This document shows, in pieces, positions 1 to 8,380 of a stretch of DNA of 64,000 nt. The notes beneath the pieces are model-generated. The model ran no database searches and was not told where the DNA came from. It worked only from the letters and a program-made list of their open reading frames with translations. The position numbers were made by a program, and so were the translations under genes. The DNA is from Solilutibacter silvestris (GTDB lineage: Bacteria > Pseudomonadota > Gammaproteobacteria > Xanthomonadales > Xanthomonadaceae), in assembly GCF_002895945.1 (NCBI RefSeq), contig NZ_NPZB01000001.1, forward strand, positions 945,501 to 1,009,500, written 5' to 3'. Positions within the stretch are counted from its first letter, which is position 1. The number at the start of each line of letters is the position of its first letter.

Positions 1-1
1 T

Positions 2-727
2 CTCGATTTCACCCGCGTCGACAAGGACGCCTTCGCCGCCAGTCCCAGCGACTCCATCGACTATGCGGTGATGGAGAAAACGGATCACGCGGCCGTCGTG
101 CCGGTGAGTTGTGGCTGGAGTGACATCGGCTCATGGTCTTCTTTGTGGTCGGTGGCCGAGCGCGATGAAGATGGAAACCGTTACGACGGTGACGTGATCT
201 CAATCGACACCAAGGGCAGCCTGGTGCGTGCTTCGGAGCGACGCATGATCGCGACCATCGGTGTCGAGGACTTGGTCATCATCGATACGCCAGATGCCAC
301 ACTGGTGGCTCGCAAGGATCGCGTGCAGGACGTCAAGGCCATTGTCGATCAACTCAAGGCCGCCGGTCGCCAGGAACACCTGTTCCATCGCAAGGTTTAT
401 CGGCCGTGGGGCAATTACGATTCAATCGATATGGGGGATCGCTTCCAGGTCAAGCGGATCGCAGTGAAGCCGGGGGGAACGCTTAGCTTGCAGAAGCACC
501 ACAAGCGTGCCGAGCACTGGATCGTGGTGTCGGGCGTGGCTGAGGTGACTTGCGACGACAAGGTGTTCGATCTGCATGAGAACGAAAGCACGTACATTCC
601 ACTGGGCAGCGTGCACCGGCTGCGCAATCGTGGCACCGAGCTGGTGGAGTTGATTGAAGTGCAGTCCGGGGCATATCTGGGTGAGGACGATATCGTTCGC
701 CTGGAAGACGTCTACGGCCGTTCCTGA
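2..727 (+). CDS. manC: Mannose-1-phosphate guanylyltransferase / mannose-6-phosphate isomerase, C-terminal part (partial)
   Basis: The frame is open from base 2, so the 5' end lies outside the window. The visible 241 residues cover the end of the nucleotidyltransferase domain (DYAVMEKT, then VPVSCGWSDIGSW) and the whole C-terminal cupin isomerase domain (FHRKVYRPWG, then GGTLSLQKHHKRAEHW). This is the type II bifunctional layout (ManC/AlgA/XanB). Such enzymes make GDP-mannose from mannose 1-phosphate and usually also interconvert fructose 6-phosphate and mannose 6-phosphate. Phosphomannomutase follows 14 bp downstream, so the two genes form a GDP-mannose unit, as xanB-xanA do in Xanthomonas. 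Confidence 0.95.
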   Translation, partial: LDFTRVDKDAFAASPSDSIDYAVMEKTDHAAVVPVSCGWSDIGSWSSLWSVAERDEDGNRYDGDVISIDTKGSLVRASERRMIATIGVEDLVIIDTPDATLVARKDRVQDVKAIVDQLKAAGRQEHLFHRKVYRPWGNYDSIDMGDRFQVKRIAVKPGGTLSLQKHHKRAEHWIVVSGVAEVTCDDKVFDLHENESTYIPLGSVHRLRNRGTELVELIEVQSGAYLGEDDIVRLEDVYGRS

Positions 728-741
728 GCGCGACTTAAGAC

Positions 742-2109
742 ATGGAAACAATGGAATCGAAGGCGTTCAAGGCATACGACATCCGTGGTCGCGTGCCTGA
801 CGAGTTGAACGAATCGCTGGCTTCCCGCATTGGGGTTGCGATGGCGGGACAGTTGCGGCAGGGACCTGTTGTGTTGGGGCGCGATGTGCGCGGCAGCAGT
901 GCTGGCCTGCAATCTGCGCTTGCCAACGGACTTCAAATGGCCGGGCGCGAGGTCATTGATATTGGTCTATGCGGCACCGAGGAGGTGTATTTCCAGACCG
1001 ATCATTTGGGCGCGGCTGGTGGTGTCATGGTGACTGCGAGTCACAATCCGATCGATTACAACGGGATGAAACTGGTGCGAGAAGGCGCACGCCCGATCAG
1101 CGGGGATTCCGGGCTTTTGGCGATCCGGGATCAGGCATTGGCTGCGACGTCCACACCAATGCCTACGCCGGGCGCCGCGATGCGAGTGATGGACGACAAG
1201 TCGGCCTATTTCGAGCATTTGCTCGGATACATCGACGTTCGGCAACTGAAGCCGCTGAAGATCGTCACCAATGCGGGAAATGGTGGTGCGGGGCTGGTCA
1301 TCGACGGATTGGCATCGCGCCTGCCGTTTGATTTCATCCGCATCCAGCATGAACCCGACGGCACCTTCCCGCACGGTATCCCCAACCCGCTGTTGCCGGA
1401 AAGCCGGCAAGCGACGATCGATGCTGTGCGCGCGCATCGCGCTGATCTCGGTATCGCATGGGACGGCGATTTTGATCGCTGTTTCTTCTTCGACGGCGAC
1501 GGTCGTTTTATCGAAGGCTATTACTTGGTCGGCTTGCTGGCGAAGGCACTGTTGGAGCGCTCGCCGGGTGGCAAGGTGATCCATGACCCGCGCCTGGTGT
1601 GGAACACGATCGAGATGGTGCAGGAGGCTGGCGGAATTCCAGTGATGTCCAAGACCGGCCACGCCTTCATCAAGGAGCGCATGCGTTCCGAGAATGCGAT
1701 CTATGGTGGCGAAATGAGCGCGCACCATTATTTTCGCGATTTCGCCTATTGCGATTCCGGAATGATCCCGTGGCTGCTGGTGGCATCACTGATGTCGACC
1801 TCAGGCCTGTCGTTGGCAGAAATGATGGAGGCACGCATGCAGCGCTTCCCCTGTAGCGGTGAGATCAATTTCAAGGTGGTGGATGCACCAGCGGCAGTGC
1901 ATGCGGTGGTTGCGCATTATGCAGCGCTCTCGCCCCAAATCGATCACACCGATGGCGTCTCTGCCGACTTCGGCGGTTGGCGCTACAACCTGCGCAGTTC
2001 CAATACCGAACCACTGCTGCGCCTGAACGTGGAGTCGCGCGGTGATGCGGCGCTGGTAGCAGAACGCGTTGGCGAGATTGGCGAGTTGTTGAAATCCTTC
2101 CAGGCCTGA
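742..2109 (+). CDS. manB: Phosphomannomutase / phosphoglucomutase
   Basis: This 455-residue alpha-D-phosphohexomutase interconverts mannose 6-phosphate and mannose 1-phosphate and probably also the glucose phosphates, as XanA does. The phosphoserine loop TASHNPIDYNGMK, the metal-binding DGDFDRC, the sugar-binding GGEMSAHHYF and the C-terminal phosphate-binding RSSNTEP are all present and in family order. Two starts are possible, ATG at 742 and ATG at 751; the second gives the usual N terminus MESKAFKAYDIRGR. rmlB begins 5 bp downstream, so it is probably co-transcribed with manC and rmlBACD. Confidence 0.95.
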   Translation: METMESKAFKAYDIRGRVPDELNESLASRIGVAMAGQLRQGPVVLGRDVRGSSAGLQSALANGLQMAGREVIDIGLCGTEEVYFQTDHLGAAGGVMVTASHNPIDYNGMKLVREGARPISGDSGLLAIRDQALAATSTPMPTPGAAMRVMDDKSAYFEHLLGYIDVRQLKPLKIVTNAGNGGAGLVIDGLASRLPFDFIRIQHEPDGTFPHGIPNPLLPESRQATIDAVRAHRADLGIAWDGDFDRCFFFDGDGRFIEGYYLVGLLAKALLERSPGGKVIHDPRLVWNTIEMVQEAGGIPVMSKTGHAFIKERMRSENAIYGGEMSAHHYFRDFAYCDSGMIPWLLVASLMSTSGLSLAEMMEARMQRFPCSGEINFKVVDAPAAVHAVVAHYAALSPQIDHTDGVSADFGGWRYNLRSSNTEPLLRLNVESRGDAALVAERVGEIGELLKSFQA

Positions 2110-2114
2110 GACCT

Positions 2115-3185
2115 ATGAGCCATCCTAAAACCGGCAACACCTGGCTTGTCACCGGCGGCGCCGGCTTCATCGGCGGCAATTTCGTGCTGGAGGCCGTGCG
2201 GAGCGGCGTCAAGATCATCAATCTCGATGCCCTGACTTATGCCGGCAACCTCGATACGCTGAAGTCGCTGGATGGCAATCCGAACCATGTCTTCGTCCAC
2301 GGCGACATTGGCGACCGTGAACTGGTGACAAAACTGCTGGCCGAGCATCGTCCGGATGCAGTGGTGAACTTCGCGGCGGAAAGCCATGTCGATCGTTCTA
2401 TCGACGGCCCCGCGGCCTTCATCCATACCAATGTGGTCGGCACGCTTGTTTTGCTGGAAGCGGTGCGCGACTACTGGAAGTCGCTGGAAGGTGCTGCGCG
2501 CGATGACTTCCGCTTCTACCACGTCTCCACCGACGAGGTCTACGGCACGCTCGGCGACACAGGCCTGTTCACCGAAGAAACGGCCTACGCACCGAACTCG
2601 CCGTATTCGGCATCGAAGGCAGCCTCCGACCATCTGGTGCGTGCGTTCCACCACACCTACGGACTGCCGGTGCTGACGACGAATTGTTCGAACAACTACG
2701 GGCCGTATCACTTTCCGGAAAAACTCATTCCGCTGGTAATCGCCAAGGCGCTGGCGGGTGAACCGCTGCCGATCTATGGCGATGGCGAGCAAGTGCGCGA
2801 CTGGTTGTATGTCGGTGATCACTGCGCCGCGATCCGCGCGGTGTTGGCCGAGGGCAAGGTTGGCGAAACCTACAACGTCGGCGGCAATGCCGAGAAGCAG
2901 AACATCGAGGTAGTGAAGACCATCTGCGCGTTGCTCGATCAGCGCAAACCGAAGTCCGACGGTTCGAAGTACGAATCGCAGATCACGTATGTGAAGGATC
3001 GTCCCGGCCATGATCGCCGTTATGCCATTGATGCATCGAAATTGAAGCGCGAACTTGGCTGGGAGCCGGCGCATACCTTCGAACAGGGCATCGCTAATAC
3101 TGTCGATTGGTATCTTGCCAACCAGCCGTGGGTGAATCGCGTGCTCGACGGCAGTTATCGTCTCGAACGCATCGGCCAGGGCTGA
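2115..3185 (+). CDS. rmlB: dTDP-glucose 4,6-dehydratase
   Basis: RmlB performs the second step of dTDP-L-rhamnose synthesis, turning dTDP-glucose into dTDP-4-keto-6-deoxyglucose with tightly bound NAD. The 356-residue protein is an extended short-chain dehydrogenase. It starts with the Rossmann loop [11 protein letters not shown], has the dehydratase catalytic triplet in STDEVYG, and has the Tyr/Lys pair in YSASKAASD. The [15 protein letters not shown] segment is typical of the family. It opens the rmlB-A-C-D run, which supplies rhamnose for O-antigen or other envelope glycans. Spacing to rmlA is 13 bp. Confidence 0.97.
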   Translation: MSHPKTGNTWLVTGGAGFIGGNFVLEAVRSGVKIINLDALTYAGNLDTLKSLDGNPNHVFVHGDIGDRELVTKLLAEHRPDAVVNFAAESHVDRSIDGPAAFIHTNVVGTLVLLEAVRDYWKSLEGAARDDFRFYHVSTDEVYGTLGDTGLFTEETAYAPNSPYSASKAASDHLVRAFHHTYGLPVLTTNCSNNYGPYHFPEKLIPLVIAKALAGEPLPIYGDGEQVRDWLYVGDHCAAIRAVLAEGKVGETYNVGGNAEKQNIEVVKTICALLDQRKPKSDGSKYESQITYVKDRPGHDRRYAIDASKLKRELGWEPAHTFEQGIANTVDWYLANQPWVNRVLDGSYRLERIGQG

Positions 3186-3198
3186 GGAGATCGCTGAC

Positions 3199-4083
3199 AT
3201 GCAACGCAAGGGCATCATCCTCGCCGGTGGTTCTGGCACGCGGCTGTATCCGATCACGCAGGCGATCAGCAAGCAGCTGCTGCCGGTGTACGACAAGCCG
3301 ATGATCTACTACCCGCTCAGCGTGTTGATGCTGGCGGGCATCCGCGAAGTGTTGATCATCAACACCCCGCACGAGCAGGCCTTGTTCAAGGCGCTGTTGG
3401 GCGATGGTTCGCAATGGGGCATGCAGCTGGAATACGCAGCGCAGCCGAGCCCGGATGGGTTGGCGCAGGCCTTCACCATCGGTCGCGACTTCCTTGCCGG
3501 TGCGCCGAGTTGCCTGGTGCTGGGCGACAACATCTTCCACGGACCTGGGTTGACGGCGATGCTCAAACGCGCCGATTCGCGTGATAACGGCGCGACGGTG
3601 TTCGGCTACTGGGTGCGGGATCCGGAACGCTATGGCGTCGCCGAGTTCGATGGCGATGGCAAGGTGGTCGGACTGGAGGAAAAGCCGGCGAAACCGCGCT
3701 CCAACTATGCGGTGACAGGACTGTATTTCTACGATGGACGCGCGCCGGACTTCGCGGCGGCGTTGAAGCCATCGCTACGCGGAGAGTACGAGATCACAGA
3801 TCTCAACAAGTGCTATCTCGATGAAGAATCACTGCACCTTGAACGCCTTGGCCGCGGTTATGCCTGGTTGGATACGGGAACACACGGCTCCCTGCTTGAG
3901 GCCGCTAACTACATAGAGACGATCGAGGCGCGCCAAGGCTTGCGCGTGGCCTGCCCGGAAGAGATCGCCTACAACAACCATTGGATCGATCGCGACCAGT
4001 TGTTCGCCTTGGCAAAGCCGCTGGCCAAGAATGGTTACGGCCAATACCTGATGGCGTTGCCGGAACGAGGCTACGTGCCGTGA
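3199..4083 (+). CDS. rmlA: Glucose-1-phosphate thymidylyltransferase
   Basis: RmlA joins dTTP and glucose 1-phosphate to give dTDP-glucose, the entry and feedback-controlled step of dTDP-rhamnose synthesis. The 294-residue protein carries the nucleotidyltransferase signature [13 protein letters not shown] at residues 8-20, then [16 protein letters not shown], a GDNIFHG metal/sugar motif and [20 protein letters not shown]. Length is normal for the family. A GAGGAG-like Shine-Dalgarno sequence lies just upstream. The stop codon overlaps the GTG start of rmlC. Confidence 0.97.
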   Translation: MQRKGIILAGGSGTRLYPITQAISKQLLPVYDKPMIYYPLSVLMLAGIREVLIINTPHEQALFKALLGDGSQWGMQLEYAAQPSPDGLAQAFTIGRDFLAGAPSCLVLGDNIFHGPGLTAMLKRADSRDNGATVFGYWVRDPERYGVAEFDGDGKVVGLEEKPAKPRSNYAVTGLYFYDGRAPDFAAALKPSLRGEYEITDLNKCYLDEESLHLERLGRGYAWLDTGTHGSLLEAANYIETIEARQGLRVACPEEIAYNNHWIDRDQLFALAKPLAKNGYGQYLMALPERGYVP

Positions 4084-4637
4084 AGGTGATCGAAACCGAT
4101 CTGCCTGGTTGCCTGGTATTCGAGCCGCGCGTGTTTGGCGACGATCGCGGCTACTTCTATGAATCCTTCAACACCGACAAACTGACGCCGTTGGGTCTCG
4201 ACCTGAAGTGGAAGCAGGGCAACGTCTCGTCATCGGTAAAAGGTGTGTTGCGCGGCCTGCACTATCAGTGGCCGAAGCCGCAGGGCAAGTTGGTCTCGGT
4301 AGTGGAAGGCGAAGTGTGGGATGTCGCGGTGGACATCCGTCGTGGTTCGCCGACTTTCGGCAAGTGGACCGCAGCCGTGCTGAGCGCCGACAACAAACGA
4401 CATTTCTGGATTCCGCCGGGATTCGCGCATGGGTTTGCGGTGCTGAGCGAGCGTGCCGTGTTTACCTATCTCTGCACCGAAACCTATGATGCCGCCGCCG
4501 ATGCCAATATCCGCTGGGCTGATCCTGATCTTGCGATCGATTGGCCTGTCAGCGACCCCTCGTTGTCGCCGAGGGATGCGGTTGCCCCGTTGCTGAAGGA
4601 CATCGCGCTGGATCGCCTGCCCACCCATCAGGGATGA
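4080..4637 (+). CDS. rmlC: dTDP-4-dehydrorhamnose 3,5-epimerase
   Basis: RmlC epimerises C3 and C5 of dTDP-4-keto-6-deoxyglucose. The start chosen is GTG at 4080, overlapping the rmlA stop (GTGA). It gives a 185-residue protein beginning [11 protein letters not shown], the family's usual length and N terminus; the frame stays open upstream but only as an overlap with rmlA. The cupin-fold core shows [11 protein letters not shown], the catalytic His in [17 protein letters not shown], and [16 protein letters not shown]. It is translationally coupled to rmlA and overlaps rmlD. Confidence 0.96.
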   Translation: MKVIETDLPGCLVFEPRVFGDDRGYFYESFNTDKLTPLGLDLKWKQGNVSSSVKGVLRGLHYQWPKPQGKLVSVVEGEVWDVAVDIRRGSPTFGKWTAAVLSADNKRHFWIPPGFAHGFAVLSERAVFTYLCTETYDAAADANIRWADPDLAIDWPVSDPSLSPRDAVAPLLKDIALDRLPTHQG

Positions 4638-5527
4638 AGATGAGTATTCTGTTGGTCGGCGGCAACGGACAGGTCGGGCACGAATTGCGCCGCAGTCTTG
4701 CGACGTTGGGCGATGTGGCCGTGACCACGCGTACCGGACAATTGGATGGTAGTGATGCGTTGGCCTGCGATCTTTCGCAGCCGGGGGCGCTCACGAATGT
4801 TGTTGGTCAGGTTGCGCCGGACATCGTGGTGAATGCCGCAGCCTACACCGCAGTTGACAAGGCCGAGAATGAATCGGAACTCGCATTTCGCATCAACGCG
4901 GGCGCAGTGGAGGAACTGGCGAAGGTATGCGCGACGCGCGGCATTCCATTGATCCACTATTCCACCGACTATGTGTTCGACGGACTGGGCGAGCGCCCGT
5001 ATCAGCCGGATGATGCAACGTCGCCACTTGGGGTATATGGCGCAAGCAAACTGGCGGGTGAGGAGGCGATTCGTGCCTCAGGGGCGAAACATCTGATCCT
5101 GCGTACGGCCTGGGTCTATGGCTTGCATGGCCACAACTTCCTCAAGACGATGTTGCGTGTCGGCGCCGAGCGCGATGAACTGCGCGTGGTGTCCGACCAG
5201 ATCGGCTCCCCAACTCCAGCATGGCTGATCGCCGATGTCACCGCGAAAATCCTGAAGCAGGGGATTGGCGCAGGTGGAGTGCATCATCTGGTGACGGCCG
5301 GGCAAACCAGCTGGCAGGGCTTCGCGGAAGCGATCTTCGATGAGGCGGTTGCTGCCAGAAAACTGGCGCGCAAGCCTGTCGTCCACGCGATTCCGACCAG
5401 CGATTACTCTACGCCTGCGCGCAGGCCGCCATGGTCGGTATTGGATACTGGCAGTGTTCGCCAAGCATATGAGGTCGTGCTGCCGGACTGGCGCGAGGCG
5501 CTGCGTCGAACCTTCGTGCTTGAATGA
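4634..5527 (+). CDS. rmlD: dTDP-4-dehydrorhamnose reductase
   Basis: RmlD reduces dTDP-4-keto-L-rhamnose to dTDP-L-rhamnose with NAD(P)H. The 297-residue product has the Rossmann motif VGGNGQVGHEL at its N terminus, YSTDYVFDG, and the catalytic Tyr/Lys in YGASKLAGE, followed by LRTAWVYG. ATG codons at 4634 and 4640 are both possible starts; 4634 overlaps the rmlC stop. It is the last gene of the rhamnose set. The next gene is on the opposite strand with a 38-bp convergent gap that shows no clear terminator. Confidence 0.95.
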   Translation: MKMSILLVGGNGQVGHELRRSLATLGDVAVTTRTGQLDGSDALACDLSQPGALTNVVGQVAPDIVVNAAAYTAVDKAENESELAFRINAGAVEELAKVCATRGIPLIHYSTDYVFDGLGERPYQPDDATSPLGVYGASKLAGEEAIRASGAKHLILRTAWVYGLHGHNFLKTMLRVGAERDELRVVSDQIGSPTPAWLIADVTAKILKQGIGAGGVHHLVTAGQTSWQGFAEAIFDEAVAARKLARKPVVHAIPTSDYSTPARRPPWSVLDTGSVRQAYEVVLPDWREALRRTFVLE

Positions 5528-5565
5528 CACAGACGCCATGCCTGACACAATGGGCAACAGTTCTG

Positions 5566-7269
5566 CTACACAACCTCGATGTCGATACAGAAACCGGATG
5601 TCGCGTTTTCCTCAATAAACCAAGCCACGCCTTCTTGCACCAGCGAGACGGCGAGACGGTAGATTCCGGGTTCGTCGGGAGCACGGACGAGTAATGGTGC
5701 TATCACAGTCTGTCCACCTTGAACATCATCTGGCAGGATGCTTCGGAGTCCGTCCGGGACAAGCAGCTCACTTGTCGGTGAATACCACCGATACGTTGGA
5801 GAAATCCGCCCATAGTACCCGCAAGCTCGCCAGTCTTCCTGGCCGGTATTTCTAATACGCAATTGCAAGATCGAGTCGGTAGCGGCTGGCAATACATGTG
5901 CGGAAGAAAGCAATTGAATCGACGCGGAAAAATCGGTCAAAGGCGGATTCATGCGTCCGAACGAGCGCACAATCGTCCCATCTGAATGCGACGAACTGCG
6001 TCGTGGTTCTGGGCTACCTTCAGTCGCGGCAAGGTCGAAATCGGAATCGAGCATGAAACGGCCTTCGAAATAATCCGTGGCCATGTCATATACCTCGAAG
6101 CGAGCCGCATTTTCGAGCCAGTGGTAGCAGCCATCATGGTGGGACAGGTCTTTTATCAGCGATGCGTCGATGCTGTATTGGCCGCGGCCGAAACGGTTAA
6201 GCATTGAAAAGCTGGCCAGATATCTACCCGGCTCAAGTTCAATAGCATCACCGAGCAGTCGGGAATTCGTGCCGAACAACAGCGCATTGCGTTCATCGCG
6301 GATGCCGATGCCGATCGTGACGTTTTCGACCGGCTCATGCACGGCCATTTCGATTTCGATCAAAAGATGTTCGCCGCATAGCATCTCCGGTGCGCCGGTG
6401 ATTCCTCCCTTCACACCAACTCGCATCACTTCGCATCGCTTGTCGCCGAAGTTCCTTGGTTCTCGGCTTTGTCGAGGCGAATAAGAATGTTCAATATACG
6501 TGCCCGGAACTACCTGGTCGCTGTCGATACGCGCCTCGGTCGTAGTACGGTAAGAGGCAAGCGCAATGTAGCGTCGACGATCTTGTTGAAAACGTCGGCG
6601 CGCGTACTCGTACAGTTCGATTTCCGGCGCTAGTATGGATTCCACTTGTCGGCGTTGTGTCGTGCTCAGATCTTTGACTGAGGCGCGTTTCCAAGTCTGA
6701 TTCGCTCGTTCCAAGGGTTTTTGTGACCAACCCATCGCGGCAGCGAGCATGCAGGCAGTGTCGTCCAGATCTTCCTGGATTCCGATCAAATCGAATTTGT
6801 CGAGCGCTGACTTGGCTGCAGCAAGTTTTTGGGAAATATCCAGATTGGAATCCGATTCTTTTGCCCCAATCGGATAGAGCATCGATAATTGCAGCGCAAC
6901 GGCATCTTGGCGCTTGTGTTCGATTGCGTCGATGTATGAGTCCAAGTCAGCGAGTCGCAACCGCGCATCTCGTGGTTGATCTGGGCTCTGGTGCTTACCG
7001 TAAAACAGGTCTGAGAGGAACCGATCGACTGGGTCACGCAACACGGTCAGAGCATAGAAATCATGGGGTAAATCATCGCCCTGATGGAATACCACATGTC
7101 CGCTTAGGATTTGCTTGTGCTCCCACTGAAGCAATGCATCGGAAAGCCTCACCCCGCCCAACAAAGGCGTTATTTGCGACGCCCCGACTTGGGCGATTAA
7201 GTATTCTCGGATTGCTGTTCCGCCAGTCTTGGGAATGTGAAGATGAAAAATCTTTTTTGAATTCAACAT
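5566..7269 (-). CDS. Sulfotransferase fused to a Wzt-type carbohydrate-binding domain and a beta-sandwich C-terminal domain
   Basis: The protein has 567 residues. Residues 7-25 (FHLHIPKTGGTAIREYL) match the 5'-phosphosulfate loop of the membrane/heparan-type sulfotransferase family. Residues 74-90 (LTVLRDPVDRFLSDLFY) match the 3'-phosphate-binding Arg/Ser motif, so a PAPS-dependent sulfotransferase fold over about 1-235 is likely. Residues about 268-395 resemble the C-terminal domain of Wzt, the O-antigen exporter subunit that binds the modified glycan end (IGIRDERNALLFGTN, GQYSIDASL, then DGCYHWLENAARFEV). Residues about 445-567 form another beta-rich module with WRACGYYG and LVQEGVAWF, of a kind seen with glycosyltransferases. 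There is no signal peptide or membrane segment. The gene is visibly AT-richer than its neighbours and lies between the rhamnose operon and the divergent PAPS-making cys genes. Glycan sulfation is inferred, not shown. Confidence 0.8.
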   Translation of the reverse strand: MLNSKKIFHLHIPKTGGTAIREYLIAQVGASQITPLLGGVRLSDALLQWEHKQILSGHVVFHQGDDLPHDFYALTVLRDPVDRFLSDLFYGKHQSPDQPRDARLRLADLDSYIDAIEHKRQDAVALQLSMLYPIGAKESDSNLDISQKLAAAKSALDKFDLIGIQEDLDDTACMLAAAMGWSQKPLERANQTWKRASVKDLSTTQRRQVESILAPEIELYEYARRRFQQDRRRYIALASYRTTTEARIDSDQVVPGTYIEHSYSPRQSREPRNFGDKRCEVMRVGVKGGITGAPEMLCGEHLLIEIEMAVHEPVENVTIGIGIRDERNALLFGTNSRLLGDAIELEPGRYLASFSMLNRFGRGQYSIDASLIKDLSHHDGCYHWLENAARFEVYDMATDYFEGRFMLDSDFDLAATEGSPEPRRSSSHSDGTIVRSFGRMNPPLTDFSASIQLLSSAHVLPAATDSILQLRIRNTGQEDWRACGYYGRISPTYRWYSPTSELLVPDGLRSILPDDVQGGQTVIAPLLVRAPDEPGIYRLAVSLVQEGVAWFIEENATSGFCIDIEVV

Positions 7270-7477
7270 GTATGGAGTTCGGTAGACAAGTCTTTTATTT
7301 CTTTCAAGTATCTTTCATAATTCTTGCTGAAATATAAACTTAACCTGAATTGCTTCATAGGTCTTTCAGCGTGGTAGCAATCAAACGATATGGATACCAC
7401 CGATCGCGGTGGCGCATTCATAATGTGAATGGCCTAACCCTTGCAGGTAGGGGCACGTATTGGCGTAAGGACACGAC
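7270..7477. promoter_or_regulatory. AT-rich divergent promoter region between the sulfotransferase gene and cysD
   Basis: This 208-bp spacer separates two divergent genes and is much richer in A+T than the surroundings, above all between 7275 and 7390. It contains a 6-bp stem with 4-nt loop (CCACCG at 7397-7402, CGGTGG at 7407-7412) and a CATAAT hexamer at 7419-7424 that could be a -10 box for cysD. I could not place a convincing -35 box or a CysB site. Promoters for both genes must lie here. Confidence 0.4.
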
Positions 7478-8380
7478 TTGACTGCGAAATTGGTTCTGAA
7501 TCGCCTCGAAGCCGACAGCATCCGCATCCTGCGTGAGGTCGCGGCCTGTTTCCGCAACCCGGTATTGCTGTATTCGGTCGGCAAGGACAGTTCCGTCCTG
7601 ATGCATCTGCTGCGCAAGGCGTTTTGGCCGGCCCGCCCGCCGATCCCGCTACTGCACGTCGATACTGGTTGGAAGTTCGCTGAAATGATCGCCTTCCGTG
7701 ATCGCCGGGTCGCGGAGGAAGGCTTGACGCTGCATGTGCACATCAACCCCGATGGTCTTGCGCAGGGGGTCGGGCCGATCAGCCACGGTGCGACAGTGCA
7801 TACCGATATCATGAAGACGCAGGGACTCCGCCAGGCGCTGGAGCAGTTCGGCTTCGATGCCGCGATCGGCGGTGCGCGCCGCGACGAGGAAAAGTCGCGC
7901 GCCAAGGAACGGGTGTTCTCGTTCCGCAATGCGCAGCATCGTTGGGATCCGCGCCAGCAGCGACCGGAACTGTGGCATCTGTGGAATACCCGGCTTGGCT
8001 CCGGTGAAAGCGTGCGCGCGTTCCCGCTCTCCGACTGGACGGAACTCGACGTGTGGGACTACATCGCTCGTGAAGGCATCGAAGTGCCGTCGCTGTATTT
8101 CGCGCGCGAACGGCCGGTGGTCGAGCGCGATGGCGCATTGATCATGGTGGATGATGCGCGACTGCCGCTCGCCGCCGGAGAAACACCGGTCATGCGCAAG
8201 GTACGTTTCCGCACGCTCGGTTGCTATCCCCTGACCGGCGCGATCGACTCCGATGCCGAAACACTGGATGAAGTGATCGCCGAATTGCGCGCCTCACGGT
8301 TGTCGGAACGGCAGGGACGGATGATCGATCATGATCCCCCGGCGTCGATGGAACGCAAGAAGCGCGAGGGTTATTTCTGA
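7478..8380 (+). CDS. cysD: Sulfate adenylyltransferase subunit 2
   Basis: CysD is the catalytic subunit of ATP sulfurylase, which forms adenylylsulfate (APS) from ATP and sulfate with the GTPase CysN. The 300-residue protein has the PP-loop [13 protein letters not shown] near residue 30, [10 protein letters not shown], the family segment [20 protein letters not shown], and the C-terminal [11 protein letters not shown]. The start is TTG at 7478: an in-frame stop lies at 7466-7468, leaving no earlier start, and a GTAAGGA Shine-Dalgarno sequence precedes it. It overlaps cysNC by one base. In Xanthomonas this pair (raxP/raxQ) provides PAPS for sulfation as well as for cysteine synthesis. Confidence 0.95.
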   Translation: MTAKLVLNRLEADSIRILREVAACFRNPVLLYSVGKDSSVLMHLLRKAFWPARPPIPLLHVDTGWKFAEMIAFRDRRVAEEGLTLHVHINPDGLAQGVGPISHGATVHTDIMKTQGLRQALEQFGFDAAIGGARRDEEKSRAKERVFSFRNAQHRWDPRQQRPELWHLWNTRLGSGESVRAFPLSDWTELDVWDYIAREGIEVPSLYFARERPVVERDGALIMVDDARLPLAAGETPVMRKVRFRTLGCYPLTGAIDSDAETLDEVIAELRASRLSERQGRMIDHDPPASMERKKREGYF

